Under the pieces are notes generated by a model. It saw only the letters and a list, made by a program, of their open reading frames with translations, had not been told where the DNA came from and searched no databases. 32,202 nucleotides of DNA from Cryobacterium aureum (GTDB lineage: Bacteria > Actinomycetota > Actinomycetes > Actinomycetales > Microbacteriaceae). The stretch lies in assembly GCF_002954245.1 (NCBI RefSeq), contig NZ_PPTG01000036.1:1-32202 (forward strand), in the 5' to 3' direction. This document shows positions 16,060-24,263 of the stretch, piece by piece; position 1 is the first letter of the stretch; the number at the start of each line of letters is the position of its first letter. Position numbers and translations under genes: made by a program.

Positions 16060-16300
16060 ATTGGCTCCTGGTCACTCCCCCGCTTCGACACGAAACGCGC
16101 CGAATCGCTGGCAGGTGAGGATCCAGGTTTTGAGCCGCGGACGCGACCAGATTGAAGAGCAGGGGCACGGAAGATGTCAACCTTTACGAGCCACCCTCAA
16201 GCGCCCTGGGCACCCAGGGGGCTGGAGTGTGCCGCAACTCGCACTTGATCACACCCACTCACAGGTATTCCGTTACCGCTGCGTTACCACTGGACCACCC
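16060..16300. other. Segment between the IS30 element and the 80-bp repeat
   Basis: About 240 bases with no complete gene. A 16-base palindrome (CCCTGGG-CA-CCCAGGG) lies at 16204-16219. The segment near 16155-16190 shares a GGTTGACATCTTCCGTG / CTCTTCAA block (minus strand) with positions 796-822. Confidence 0.35.
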
Positions 16301-16380
16301 GGGCAAAGAAGAACCCCCTACTCCCCAGTGAAACACTGGGATGTAGGGGGTTTTTCGTGGCGGTACCGGTGGGATTTGAA
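16301..16380. repeat. 80-bp direct repeat, left copy (candidate att site)
   Basis: This block recurs at 28695-28774 with one difference, which falls in the 3-base loop of its hairpin. It contains a long hairpin (16314-16350), a T5 run and a tRNA-3'-end-like sequence. Flanking DNA differs completely on both sides at the two loci, so the duplication is confined to these 80 bases. It is best explained as an attachment-site duplication bounding the arsenic island. Confidence 0.8.
16314..16355. terminator. Strong hairpin terminator within the left repeat
   Basis: Outer stem CCCCCTAC/GTAGGGGG (8 bp), internal TC/AT mismatch, inner stem CCCAGTG/CACTGGG (7 bp), loop AAA, then TTTTT at 16351-16355. 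The T-run makes it a Rho-independent terminator for plus-strand transcripts. The symmetry may also stop minus-strand transcription coming from the tRNA-like end. Confidence 0.75.
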
Positions 16381-16386
16381 CCCAAA
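16358..16386 (-). tRNA. tRNA 3'-end fragment (T-arm, acceptor strand, CCA), partial
   Basis: The minus strand reads TTGGG-TTCAAAT-CCCAC, a T-arm with the canonical 7-base T-loop, then CGGTACC-G-CCA. The last T-stem pair is mismatched. No anticodon or D-arm can be found to the right within the diverged sequence, so only a 3' fragment is present, as expected when an integrative element carries tRNA 3' identity. The terminator hairpin follows it, as for a tRNA transcript. The tRNA identity is unknown. Confidence 0.45.
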
Positions 16387-16486
16387 GTCCCACCCAGTCA
16401 CAGCCTGGTGGAAGGTCAGCTTCCGCGTGAAATCAACGATTTTGGGTCACCAGAACGTCTCGTGAATCACGCCGAATTTTTTCAAG

Positions 16487-16505
16487 TGTGGGCAGAATGT
16501 GGGCA
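16487..16505. promoter_or_regulatory. Tandem 8-mer pair, candidate integrase arm site (left)
   Basis: TGTGGGCA at 16487-16494 and again at 16498-16505, an 11-bp period (one helical turn). The first unit starts exactly 107 bp after the end of the left 80-bp repeat. The right-hand counterpart (TGTTGCCA pair) lies at the identical distance. This is as expected for arm-type binding sites of a tyrosine integrase; no integrase gene remains here. Confidence 0.5.
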
Positions 16506-16553
16506 CGTTTTGAGCCAGCCAGATGGCCCCTCGTATTGTGCTGTGCCTAACGG

Positions 16554-17561
16554 TTAGCCGTGTACGGGATCGAGCTGGTGCTTGGCATAGCTGGCGTGCC
16601 CGGAGGCGGCCAAGAAGTGCTCGGCGTCGAGCGCGGCCGAGCATCCGGTGCCAGCGGCCGTAATGGCCTGTCGATACCGGTGGTCCACGAGGTCGCCGCA
16701 GGCGAAGACTCCCTCCAGGGAGGTGTGGGTGGTCGGATGCTGCACGACGACGTAGCGGTCGCTGTCGGTGTTGAGGTGATCGACGACCAGTTCGCTGCGC
16801 GGGTCGTGACCGATGGCGATGAACAGTCCGGTGGCGTCCAACGTGGACACTGCACCCGTGGTTGTATTGCGGATACTTAAAGAGGTCAGGATGTCGTCGC
16901 CGTGGGCTTCGACGATCTCGCTGTTCCACTGCATGGTGATTTTCGGGTTGGCCAGGGCTCGTTCCTGCATGATCTTTGATCCGCGGAGGGTGTCCCGTCG
17001 GTGCACCATGGTGACGGTATCGGCGAATCGGGTGAGGAACATGGCTTCCTCGAGGGCGGAGTCGCCACCGCCGACTACCACCACGTTCTGGTTGCGGAAG
17101 AAGAAGCCATCGCACGTCGCGCACCAGGAGACACCGTGTCCGGTGAGGCGGCCCTCTCCGGGTACGCCGAGCTTGCGATAGGCGGACCCCATGGCAAGCA
17201 CGACGGCACGCGCGCGGTATTCGGTGCCGTCGCCGGCGGCGACGACCTTGATGTCGCTGGCCAGATCCAACCGGGCGGCATCGTCATAAATGAGTCGGGC
17301 GCCGAACCGTTCGGCTTGAGCGCGCATGTTTTCCATCAGGTCTGGTCCCATGATGCCGGTGGTGAATCCGGGAAAGTTTTCGACCTCGGTGGTGTTGACG
17401 AGTGCGCCGCCGGCTTCGACAGCGCTGGTCAGGACAAGGGGGTTCAGTCCGGCGCGGGCGAGGTAGATGGCTGCCGTGTACCCGGCGGGTCCCGATCCGA
17501 CCACGATGACATTGTGAATGTCTGTTTCGACGGTTGTGAGCAATGTTTCAGTCATAGTCAA
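16554..17561 (-). CDS. trxB: Thioredoxin-disulfide reductase
   Basis: A 335-residue low-molecular-weight thioredoxin reductase. It has the FAD-binding GSGPAG at residues 22-27, the redox-active WCATCDG (Cys147/Cys150) and the NADPH-binding GGGDSALEEA from 164. The C-terminal GVFACGDLVDHRYRQAITAAG covers the FAD ribityl region. It reduces thioredoxin with NADPH. It sits 27 bases downstream of the arsenite pump on the same strand, a common pairing in actinobacterial ars operons where it supplies electrons for arsenate reduction. The first 14 residues precede the fold. It appears functional. Confidence 0.95.
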   Translation of the reverse strand: MTMTETLLTTVETDIHNVIVVGSGPAGYTAAIYLARAGLNPLVLTSAVEAGGALVNTTEVENFPGFTTGIMGPDLMENMRAQAERFGARLIYDDAARLDLASDIKVVAAGDGTEYRARAVVLAMGSAYRKLGVPGEGRLTGHGVSWCATCDGFFFRNQNVVVVGGGDSALEEAMFLTRFADTVTMVHRRDTLRGSKIMQERALANPKITMQWNSEIVEAHGDDILTSLSIRNTTTGAVSTLDATGLFIAIGHDPRSELVVDHLNTDSDRYVVVQHPTTHTSLEGVFACGDLVDHRYRQAITAAGTGCSAALDAEHFLAASGHASYAKHQLDPVHG

Positions 17562-17588
17562 TTCCTTCGTTGCGCAGGGAAGCGGGCG

Positions 17589-18728
17589 TTAGACGCGTTC
17601 GGCGACCCCGACCGGGGTCGGCGCGGATGCCGGAGGTGTTGGGGAGTGAAAAAGTTTCCGCCGGAGCCAGAGAGCGACATAGACCAGGGCGACGAGTGCG
17701 GGGACCTCGATCAGGGGGCCGACGATGCCGGCGAGAGCTTGGCCGCTGGTGGCGCCAAACGTTCCGATGGCAACGGCGATGGCCAGCTCAAAGTTGTTGC
17801 CTGCCGCCGTGAACGCCAGCGTCGCGGTGCGCTCATAGCTCATGCCGATGAGCTTGCCGACGACAAAGCCAACGAGAAAGATCACCAGGAAATACACCAG
17901 CAACGGCAGGGCGATGCGTGCGACGTCCCATGGACGGTCGATGACTTGCTGGCCTTGGAGGGTGAAGAGCATAACGATGGTGAACAGCAGGCCGTACAGC
18001 GCGAAGGGACCGACCTTGGGCAGGAAACGGCTTTCGTACCAGTCGCGGCCACGGGTAGCTTCACCGATGCGGCGGGAGAGATAGCCGGCCAACAGCGGTA
18101 TGCCGAGGAAGACCAGCACGCTCGCGGTGATGGCCCAGAAGGAGAATTCCGCGCTTGTCGTGGACAATCCCAACCAGGCTGGCAGGATCTGGAGGTAGAA
18201 CCAGCCGAGCGCGGCGAAGGCGATGACCTGGAAGACGCTGTTGAGGGCGACGAGGAACGCTGCGGCTTCGCGGTCGCCGCAGGCCAGGTCGTTCCAAATC
18301 AGGACCATGGCGATACAGCGGGCTAGTCCGATGATAATTAGGCCGGTGCGGTATTCGGGTAGATCCGGGAGGAAGATCCACGCTAAGGCGAACATCAACG
18401 CCGGACCGACTACCCAGTTCAGCACTAGCGAGGAGACGAGCAGGCGCTTGTCCCCGGCCACAGCACGAGCATCCGAATAGCGAACCTTTGCCAGCACCGG
18501 ATACATCATGACGAGCAGGCCGATCGCGATCGGGACGCTGATCGATCCAATAGAGAAGGCATGCAACGCTTCTCCAAGCCCCGGTGCTGCGACGGCGAGG
18601 AAGAGCCCGAGGCCCATAGCGGCGAGGATCCAGACCGGGAGGAAGCGATCGGCGGTGCCGAGTCGAGCGGGCCGACTGGGCACGGGGGGAAGAGATGTCA
18701 TGCTGCTCCGTAGCGTGGTGATGGTCAC
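17589..18728 (-). CDS. acr3: ACR3-family arsenite efflux permease
   Basis: A 379-residue membrane protein with about ten spans. ACR3 hallmarks are GLARCIAMVLIWNDLACGD, carrying the essential Cys (about residue 138) in a membrane helix, NSVFQVIAFAALGWFYL, and TAAGNNFELAIAVAIGTFG with the conserved acidic residue. It exports arsenite, and perhaps antimonite, using the proton motive force. It is the first gene of an operon with trxB and is divergent from an arsR gene across a short region bearing inverted repeats, so it is probably ArsR-repressed. An in-frame ATG ten codons in (MTSLPPV) is an alternative start. Confidence 0.95.
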   Translation of the reverse strand: MTITTLRSSMTSLPPVPSRPARLGTADRFLPVWILAAMGLGLFLAVAAPGLGEALHAFSIGSISVPIAIGLLVMMYPVLAKVRYSDARAVAGDKRLLVSSLVLNWVVGPALMFALAWIFLPDLPEYRTGLIIIGLARCIAMVLIWNDLACGDREAAAFLVALNSVFQVIAFAALGWFYLQILPAWLGLSTTSAEFSFWAITASVLVFLGIPLLAGYLSRRIGEATRGRDWYESRFLPKVGPFALYGLLFTIVMLFTLQGQQVIDRPWDVARIALPLLVYFLVIFLVGFVVGKLIGMSYERTATLAFTAAGNNFELAIAVAIGTFGATSGQALAGIVGPLIEVPALVALVYVALWLRRKLFHSPTPPASAPTPVGVAERV

Positions 18729-18743
18729 GTGACCTGGCCAACC

Positions 18744-18797
18744 ATAGATTGATCGGCGTCGATATAGAGTCTGGCCACTTCATTGATGGATGTCAAT
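18744..18797. promoter_or_regulatory. acr3-arsR divergent control region with ArsR-type inverted repeats
   Basis: ATTGA-TGGATG-TCAAT (18782-18797) is a perfect 5-bp inverted repeat with a 6-base spacer overlapping the first in-frame ATG of arsR. CCATAGATTGATCGG starts at 18742 and a second ATAGA lies at 18764-18768. ATAGA half-sites also make up the twin operators upstream of pstS. The site lies between two divergent genes, where an ArsR repressor would control both. Confidence 0.55.
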
Positions 18798-18801
18798 TTA
18801 T

Positions 18802-19083
18802 ATGGAAGACTGTCGGCATGTCGACCACACCCGCACTGATCGGGACCGCAACCCTGGGCACCGCCTCCGGCTGATCTCGCTGATTACGGCCAACGCGGCA
18901 TCCGAAGCCTGCGTCTGCGACCTAACCGAACCACTCGGACTCAGCCAGGGAACAGTGTCACACCATCTCAAAGTGTTGGTCGACACGGGACTGTTCACCC
19001 GCGAGAAGCGGGGTAGGTGGGCGTACTACCGCCTCGTGCCTGGCGCCCTCGACTCAATCGCCCGATCCCTCATCAGCGCCTGA
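18802..19083 (+). CDS. arsR: ArsR-family arsenic-responsive repressor, short N-terminus
   Basis: A winged-helix ArsR of about 93 residues. The metal-binding motif ACVCDL (Cys37, Cys39) sits in the classic alpha-3 position for As(III) sensing, followed by the recognition helix LGLSQGTVSHHLKVL and wing RGRWAYYRLV. I chose ATG 18802 because the other in-frame ATG (18790) lies inside the operator palindrome. The usual first 20-25 residues are missing: a second ATG at 18820 opens a different frame (MSTTPALIG) that stops after 18 codons, hinting at a past indel. It should still bind DNA, though dimerisation could be affected. Confidence 0.85.
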   Translation: MEDCRHVDHTRTDRDRNPGHRLRLISLITANAASEACVCDLTEPLGLSQGTVSHHLKVLVDTGLFTREKRGRWAYYRLVPGALDSIARSLISA

Positions 19084-19121
19084 ACAATCGTCGCCTCTCC
19101 GCGCCATGACTGGCGGCATCG

Positions 19122-19784
19122 TCATAATGCGACGGCGGAAACTCCTAAACCGGCCAGCAGGGTTCGGATGCGATCGGCGATGTCGTCGCGGATCTGGCGC
19201 ACCTCATCGATATCGAGCCCGTCGGGATCAGTCAGATCCCAGTCCTGATACTGCTTACCCGGGTAGATCGGGCACGCGTCACCGCAGCCCATCGTCACGA
19301 CGACGTCGGCTGCTTGCACGACGTCGTCGGTCAACGGCTTGGGAAATTCCTGGCTCATACTCAAGCCCAGCTCTTCCATCACGGCAATGACGGCCGGGTT
19401 GAGCTCGTGGGACGGCATCGAACCTGCCGAGCGAACATGAACGGCTCCACCCGACAACGTGGCGGTAAGCACCGCGGCCATCTGCGACCGGCCCGCATTT
19501 TGCACGCAGACGAACAAGACTTCGTGGGCCTCATACGGAACGGCACCTTTGGCCTGCGCCAATGCGGTGAGGCGGTCGGCAGCGAAGCGAACAGTACGCG
19601 TCGCCAGGTGGGCCTTGACCCTAGAAACCCGAAGAAGCGCAGCGTAGGACTCGAGCACATACCGCTCCACAGTTTCGAGGCTAAAAATACCGGTGAACCG
19701 GACGGCGAGGTCGTCAGCCAGGCGCTTGAGATAGTCCTCCGGGTATGCGAGCCCAGGGAGTGCGCGGCGATTCGAAACGTCCAC
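19122..19784 (-). CDS. arsC: Arsenate reductase with N-terminal three-helix domain
   Basis: A 220-residue protein. Residues 1-80 form a helical domain (YLKRLADDLAVRFTGIFSLE, then RYVLESYAALLRVSRVKAHL) of the three-helix-bundle type that precedes many actinobacterial ArsC proteins. Residues 88-215 are a low-molecular-weight phosphatase-like ArsC with the loop VCVQNAGRSQMA (Cys93-X5-Arg99) and the second cysteine pair in TMGCGDACPIYPG (Cys167, Cys171). It reduces arsenate to arsenite, probably with thioredoxin or mycothiol. It lies 14 bases after the shorter arsC in the same operon and is convergent with arsR. Confidence 0.9.
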   Translation of the reverse strand: MDVSNRRALPGLAYPEDYLKRLADDLAVRFTGIFSLETVERYVLESYAALLRVSRVKAHLATRTVRFAADRLTALAQAKGAVPYEAHEVLFVCVQNAGRSQMAAVLTATLSGGAVHVRSAGSMPSHELNPAVIAVMEELGLSMSQEFPKPLTDDVVQAADVVVTMGCGDACPIYPGKQYQDWDLTDPDGLDIDEVRQIRDDIADRIRTLLAGLGVSAVAL

Positions 19785-19798
19785 GAGCAGCAGCGAAT

Positions 19799-20209
19799 CT
19801 AGACGTGAGCCGGCAGAATCTCGGCGAGAAGCTGTTCGATCCTCGCCTTGATATCGTCCCGAATCGGACGCACGCTCTCGATACCTTGGCCGGCCGGATC
19901 GGCCAGTTCCCAGTCCTCGTAGCGCTTACCCGGGAAGATTGGGCAGGCATCGCCGCATCCCATAGTGATCACGACGTCAGAGTCCTTGACGGCCTCAGTG
20001 GTGAGAATCTTGGGGACGTTGCCAGCGATATCGATGCCGTCTTCGAGCATCGCTTCAATTGCGACGGGGTTGATCTGGTCTTTGGGCTCGGACCCGGCAG
20101 AAAGCACCTCCACCCGCCCCTCGGACAGCGCCGTCAGGTATCCGGCGGCCATTTGCGACCGGCCAGCGTTGTGCACGCAGACAAACAAAACTGTGGGCTT
20201 CTCAGCCAT
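19799..20209 (-). CDS. arsC: Arsenate reductase, single-domain LMW-phosphatase type
   Basis: A 136-residue ArsC consisting only of the catalytic domain. It has the loop VCVHNAGRSQMA (Cys11, Arg17), the resolving pair GCGDACPIFPG (Cys85, Cys89) and the DWELADPAGQG tail motif. It is the first gene of the minus-strand arsC-arsC pair; AAAGGACACC precedes ATG 20209. It faces the divergent pst operon across a region with two ArsR-like operators, which may repress both directions. This is the minimal form among three ArsC proteins in the island. Confidence 0.95.
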   Translation of the reverse strand: MAEKPTVLFVCVHNAGRSQMAAGYLTALSEGRVEVLSAGSEPKDQINPVAIEAMLEDGIDIAGNVPKILTTEAVKDSDVVITMGCGDACPIFPGKRYEDWELADPAGQGIESVRPIRDDIKARIEQLLAEILPAHV

Positions 20210-20288
20210 GAAAGGTGTCCTTTTCTGCAGGAGGACACACGCGATTACTGCGCGCCTACCTTCCGCTGTTTGATTAATGATTTCAGGC

Positions 20289-20310
20289 TAGGCGAAATTT
20301 TTCTCGCCTA
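20289..20310. repeat. 7-bp-stem hairpin in the arsC/pstS intergenic region
   Basis: TAGGCGA and TCGCCTA flank an AATTTTTC loop. It sits in the transcribed leader of arsC (minus). It could be a leader hairpin or a further protein-binding site. Confidence 0.4.
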
Positions 20311-20331
20311 CGCGGTAGAACAACGCTAGAC

Positions 20332-20351
20332 CCATAGATATTCGTCTATGG
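20332..20351. promoter_or_regulatory. ArsR-type operator 1 (ATAGA-N6-TCTAT)
   Basis: CCATAGATATTCGTCTATGG, a perfect 7-bp inverted repeat with a 6-base centre. It lies 55 bp (centre to centre) from operator 2 and between the divergent arsC and pstS promoters. ArsR/SmtB repressors bind imperfect 12-2-12 style palindromes with ATA-rich halves, so this is a good candidate site. Binding is inferred. Confidence 0.65.
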
Positions 20352-20385
20352 ACATGTTCCAGTCGACTACTGTTTACCCTGTGTT

Positions 20386-20406
20386 CATATAGACAGACTT
20401 CTATGG
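20386..20406. promoter_or_regulatory. ArsR-type operator 2 overlapping a pstS -10-like box
   Basis: ATAGA (20389-20393), N6, TCTAT (20400-20404), identical in layout to operator 1. TATAGA at 20388-20393 would serve as a -10 element, with TCGACT at 20363-20368 as a weak -35, so a bound repressor would block pstS transcription. The promoter call is inference; the repeat is seen. Confidence 0.6.
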
Positions 20407-20479
20407 ATCGAGTTGGCCGTCGGTTGACAATCACAGTTCACGTTCGGCGCACCATGCCGATAAGGAAAGGACCACGAAA

Positions 20480-21448
20480 GTGTCCCTGCTTTCATTCAAG
20501 ACCGTCAGCATCAGCGCGAGCGTTCTTGCAGCAGCACTACTCTTGACCGCCTGTGGCGGCCAGACCGCTAACACGAGTTCCAACCCGGAAGACGGATTGT
20601 CCGGTTCGGTCACCATCGACGGTTCCTCCACCGTCGCCCCGCTTAGCGAGGCAGCAGCCGACATGTACCGTGACGTCGAGGCTGGCGTGAACGTCACCGT
20701 CGCGACGTCGGGTACCGGTGGCGGTTTCAAGGCATTCTGTGCCGGCGAAACCGACATCTCGGACGCCTCGCGACCGATTAAGGACGAGGAAATCGCTGCT
20801 TGTGAGGCCGCGGGCATCGAGTACACCGAGATCGTCATCGCCAATGACGGTCTGTCCGTAGTAGTGAACCCCGAAAACGACTGGGCTTCCTGCCTCACGG
20901 TTGAGCAACTGAACAAGATCTGGGCTCCGGAATCCGAAGGAACGGTCACCAACTGGAACCAGGTTGACGCCTCGTTCCCCGATGAGCCGCTCGTGCTCTT
21001 CGGCGCCGGCACTGACTCAGGCACCTTCGACTACTTCACCGACGCTATCAACGGCGAAGAAGGTGCCATCCGCGCGGACTACAGCCCCTCCGAGGATGAC
21101 AACATCACGATCCAGGGTGTTCAGGGCGACACGGGTGCCATGGGCTTCTTTGGCTTGAGCTATGTCGAGGAGAACCCAGACGCAATCACGGCACTCGAGA
21201 TTGACGGCGGCGAAGGCTGCATCTACCCGACGAAGGAGACCGTGCAGGACAGCTCGTACCAGCCGCTCGGACGTGGGCTGTTCCTCTACGTCAATAACGC
21301 GAACTACGGAGACAAGGCGCAATTGCGCTCGTTCGTCGACTTCTACCTCGAGAACTCGGATGCCGTTGCCGAGGCCGCGCTGTACATCCCCCTGACCGCT
21401 GATCAGAAGTCCACCGCGACAGCGGAGCTCGCTACTCTCGTCGGCTAG
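20480..21448 (+). CDS. pstS: Phosphate ABC transporter, substrate-binding lipoprotein
   Basis: A 322-residue PstS starting at GTG 20480 after AAGGAAAGGACC. Signal peptide VLAAALLLTAC with the lipobox Cys at about 25. Phosphate-binding segments are visible: DGSSTVAPLS, TSGTGGGFKAFCAGETDISD, SRPI and FGAGTDSGTFDYF. It captures phosphate outside the membrane and passes it to PstCA. Lying inside an arsenic island, it may be selected for phosphate over arsenate. It is the first gene of pstSCAB, with ArsR-like operators upstream rather than an obvious Pho box. Confidence 0.95.
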   Translation: MSLLSFKTVSISASVLAAALLLTACGGQTANTSSNPEDGLSGSVTIDGSSTVAPLSEAAADMYRDVEAGVNVTVATSGTGGGFKAFCAGETDISDASRPIKDEEIAACEAAGIEYTEIVIANDGLSVVVNPENDWASCLTVEQLNKIWAPESEGTVTNWNQVDASFPDEPLVLFGAGTDSGTFDYFTDAINGEEGAIRADYSPSEDDNITIQGVQGDTGAMGFFGLSYVEENPDAITALEIDGGEGCIYPTKETVQDSSYQPLGRGLFLYVNNANYGDKAQLRSFVDFYLENSDAVAEAALYIPLTADQKSTATAELATLVG

Positions 21449-21488
21449 TCACACCCGCACACTGATTCAAGAAGGAGATTGTGCGTTC

Positions 21489-22442
21489 ATGAGCACACTC
21501 ACCCCCGTCGGCGGTCCGGCTCTTCTGCCGGGCCGCCCCGCGGTGTCCCTGCGGTCCACCCGCCCCCGCCACGGCGAATCGCTCGTACGGTTCCTCCTGC
21601 GGGTCGCCGCTATTTTGACCATTGTCATCACCGGCGGCATCCTGATCGCGCTGCTGGTTCCGTCTATCGAATTCTTCCGCACCGTCTCGGTGTTTGACTT
21701 TCTCTTCGGCGATCGCTGGGCTCCCCGCTTCGCTGACGCATCGTTCGGCGTATTGCCCCTCGTCACCGCCACCGCCTGGACTTCCGGTATCGCCCTGCTG
21801 GTCGCCATCCCGCTCGGGCTGGGCGCCGCCGTGTTCCTGTCCGAGTACGCCAAACCGGGCCTGCGCAAAGTACTCAAGCCCGTCCTGGAAATTCTGGCCG
21901 GCATTCCCACCGTTGTGTTCGGTCTCTTCGCCCTGCAATTCGTGCAGGCCACCGTCTTTCGAGGCGTGTTTGACCTCGACACGGGCGCCTTCAGTGTCCT
22001 CGCCGCCGGCCTCGTCATGGGCGTCATGATCGTGCCGACGATCGCCTCGATCAGCGAAGACGCCATGTCCGCCGTGCCCCTGAGCATGCGCCAGGGATCA
22101 GCAGCGCTCGGCGCGAACCGCATGCAAACCACCGTCCGCGTCGTCTTTCCCGCCGCCCTGTCAGGCATCATCGCCGCGATCGTGCTCGGCGTCTCCCGCG
22201 CCGTGGGAGAGACGATGATCGTTGCCATCGCCGCCGGCGGGCAGGCCCGAATCGTGACTGGTCCCCTTGAGCAGGGTCAGACCATGACCGGATTCATCGC
22301 CAACGCCGCACTCGGAGATTCCCGAGTGGGATCCCTCGAATACGACACCCTCTTCGCGGTAGGCCTGCTGCTGTTTCTCGTCACCCTCCTGTTCAACTTC
22401 ATCAGCATCCGCTTCGTGCGCCGTTTCCGGGAGATCTACTGA
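21489..22442 (+). CDS. pstC: Phosphate ABC transporter permease
   Basis: A 317-residue inner-membrane permease with six spans. Motifs include TATAWTSGIALLVAIPLGLGAAVFL, GIPTVVFGLFALQFVQ and the cytoplasmic coupling loop MRQGSAALGANRMQTTVRVVFPAALSGI, which contacts PstB. It forms the channel with PstA. GAAGGAGA lies shortly upstream of ATG 21489. Its stop overlaps the pstA start by one base (TGATG), so the two permeases are translationally coupled. Confidence 0.95.
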   Translation: MSTLTPVGGPALLPGRPAVSLRSTRPRHGESLVRFLLRVAAILTIVITGGILIALLVPSIEFFRTVSVFDFLFGDRWAPRFADASFGVLPLVTATAWTSGIALLVAIPLGLGAAVFLSEYAKPGLRKVLKPVLEILAGIPTVVFGLFALQFVQATVFRGVFDLDTGAFSVLAAGLVMGVMIVPTIASISEDAMSAVPLSMRQGSAALGANRMQTTVRVVFPAALSGIIAAIVLGVSRAVGETMIVAIAAGGQARIVTGPLEQGQTMTGFIANAALGDSRVGSLEYDTLFAVGLLLFLVTLLFNFISIRFVRRFREIY

Positions 22443-23356
22443 TGACATTCCTCACCACCGGCCTCGGCGCCCACATCCGAAGCGCCAGCATCCGCGGAAA
22501 GGTACGCGGCGGCGAACACAGCGCCCGCTCCGTGCTCTTTCTCATCGCACTCTGGCTCTGCTTGTTCGTAGCCTTCGGCGTGCTCCTGACCCTCATCATC
22601 ACCACCCTCATCGACGGGTCTTCCCGCCTCGACTCCCGCCTCGTCACCGAGTATCCCGCATCCGGTCCCGAACGAGCCGGCCTCCGCCCGGCGATACTCG
22701 GCTCCATCTGGGTGATCGGAGTCACCGCCGTGATGACCATCCCGCTCGGTGTGGCCGCCGCCGTGCACCTAGAAGAATTCGCCGATCGCAAAAAATGGTT
22801 CAACCGCGCGATCGAACTCAACGTGCAGAACCTGGCCGCCGTCCCCTCTATCGTCTACGGCCTGCTCGCCCTGGGCTTTCTCGCCCTTCTGGGTGTACAA
22901 AATAAGAACATCGTCATCGGCGGCGCCTTGGCCCTCGGGCTACTCGTCCTACCCGTGATTATCATCTCCACCCGAGAAGCGCTGCGCGCTGTTCCCCTCG
23001 AAATCCGCCAAGGCTCCCTCGCACTCGGCGCGACACCACTGCAAACCGTCTGGCGACAAACGCTACCAGCATCAGTCCCTGGTATTGCCACGGGAGCCAT
23101 TTTGGGCTTGTCTCGAGCCCTCGGCGAAGCCGCTCCTCTACTCGTGCTGGGCGCGCTGGTCTTCGTCAGCTTCGATCCAAACGGCCTGCTCAGCGGATAC
23201 ACCACCATGCCGATTCAAATATTCAACTGGACGTCACGGCCGCAGGCCGAGTTCCACGAGCTCGCCTCCGCCGGCAGCATTCTGCTGCTGTTGATTCTGC
23301 TCGCCATGAACGGACTCGCCATCTTCATCCGCAACCGCTACCAGCAGCGCTGGTAG
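22442..23356 (+). CDS. pstA: Phosphate ABC transporter permease
   Basis: A 304-residue permease partner of PstC. A basic N-terminal tail precedes the first span ([20 protein letters not shown]). The core carries [17 protein letters not shown] and [17 protein letters not shown]. The EAA-type loop is [20 protein letters not shown], and the C-terminal part is [20 protein letters not shown]. It starts one base inside the pstC stop codon and is followed 16 bases later by pstB. Confidence 0.95.
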   Translation: MTFLTTGLGAHIRSASIRGKVRGGEHSARSVLFLIALWLCLFVAFGVLLTLIITTLIDGSSRLDSRLVTEYPASGPERAGLRPAILGSIWVIGVTAVMTIPLGVAAAVHLEEFADRKKWFNRAIELNVQNLAAVPSIVYGLLALGFLALLGVQNKNIVIGGALALGLLVLPVIIISTREALRAVPLEIRQGSLALGATPLQTVWRQTLPASVPGIATGAILGLSRALGEAAPLLVLGALVFVSFDPNGLLSGYTTMPIQIFNWTSRPQAEFHELASAGSILLLLILLAMNGLAIFIRNRYQQRW

Positions 23357-23372
23357 ACAGACAGGACCACCC

Positions 23373-24263
23373 ATGACGACCAACACCCGCGCTGCCAGCT
23401 ACACCACGGGCAGCGACCAGAAGCGCACAATTCATTTTCCGGACGAGCACGCCCATCGAAGCAAGGGGCTGCCCGCAGTACCCAACGCGATAATCGAGTG
23501 CAAAGACGTCAATGTTTACTACAACGCGTTTCGCGCCGTGACCGGCGTTGACCTAGCGTTTGGCTCGAAAGAAATCACGGCACTGATCGGCCCGTCGGGC
23601 TGCGGCAAGTCCACCCTGCTCCGTTCACTGAACCGCATGAACGACCTCATCGACGGGGCCCGCGTGGAAGGTTCAGTCACCTTTCAAGGCGAAGACATCT
23701 ACCACAGGGAAGTCGACGCCATCGAGGTGCGGCGCCGAATCGGGATGGTCTTTCAAAAACCCAACCCGTTCCCCAAATCGATCTACGACAACATCGCCTA
23801 CGGCCCGCGGGTGATCGGAATGAAGGCGTCCAACATGGACGACCTGGTCGAGGAAGCCCTCACCCGGGCAGCACTTTGGACCGAGGTCAAGGACAAGCTC
23901 AAGCAGTCCGCTTTCGGTCTCTCCGGAGGTCAGCAGCAGCGCCTCTGCATCGCCCGCACCATTGCCGTCAAACCCGACGTGATCCTGATGGACGAGCCAT
24001 GCTCCTCCCTCGACCCCATTGCCACGTCGCGTATTGAAGACCTCATGTATGAGCTGCGCGAGGACTACACGATCATCATCGTCACGCACAACATGCAGCA
24101 GGCGGCGCGGGTGGCCGACCGCACCGCGTTCTTCACGGCCCTCGCCAGTGAAGAGACCGGCGACCGCACCGGACTCCTTGTGGAATATGACCTCACCAAG
24201 AAGATCTTCGAAAGTCCAGCCGACCAGCGCACGGAAGACTACATCTCGGGTCGATTCGGGTGA
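23373..24263 (+). CDS. pstB: Phosphate ABC transporter ATPase
   Basis: A 296-residue ATPase. Walker [10 protein letters not shown] starts at about residue 73, the ABC signature LSGGQQQR at about 184, and Walker [14 protein letters not shown] at about 203, with the H-loop in [16 protein letters not shown]. An N-terminal extension of about 35 residues precedes the usual start ([17 protein letters not shown]), which is longer than most PstB. It powers phosphate uptake by PstSCA. Its stop overlaps the next gene by 4 bases (GTGA). Confidence 0.95.
   Translation: MTTNTRAASYTTGSDQKRTIHFPDEHAHRSKGLPAVPNAIIECKDVNVYYNAFRAVTGVDLAFGSKEITALIGPSGCGKSTLLRSLNRMNDLIDGARVEGSVTFQGEDIYHREVDAIEVRRRIGMVFQKPNPFPKSIYDNIAYGPRVIGMKASNMDDLVEEALTRAALWTEVKDKLKQSAFGLSGGQQQRLCIARTIAVKPDVILMDEPCSSLDPIATSRIEDLMYELREDYTIIIVTHNMQQAARVADRTAFFTALASEETGDRTGLLVEYDLTKKIFESPADQRTEDYISGRFG

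Noticed and set aside
16262..16304. tRNA-like 5' half on the minus strand (GGTGGTCCAGTGGTAACGCA)
   Set aside because: The D-stem cannot pair and no anticodon arm follows, so I do not call a tRNA.
17001..18326. 441-residue plus ORF opposite trxB and acr3
   Set aside because: Shadow of two well-supported minus-strand genes; Gly/Asp/Glu-rich composition typical of antisense frames.
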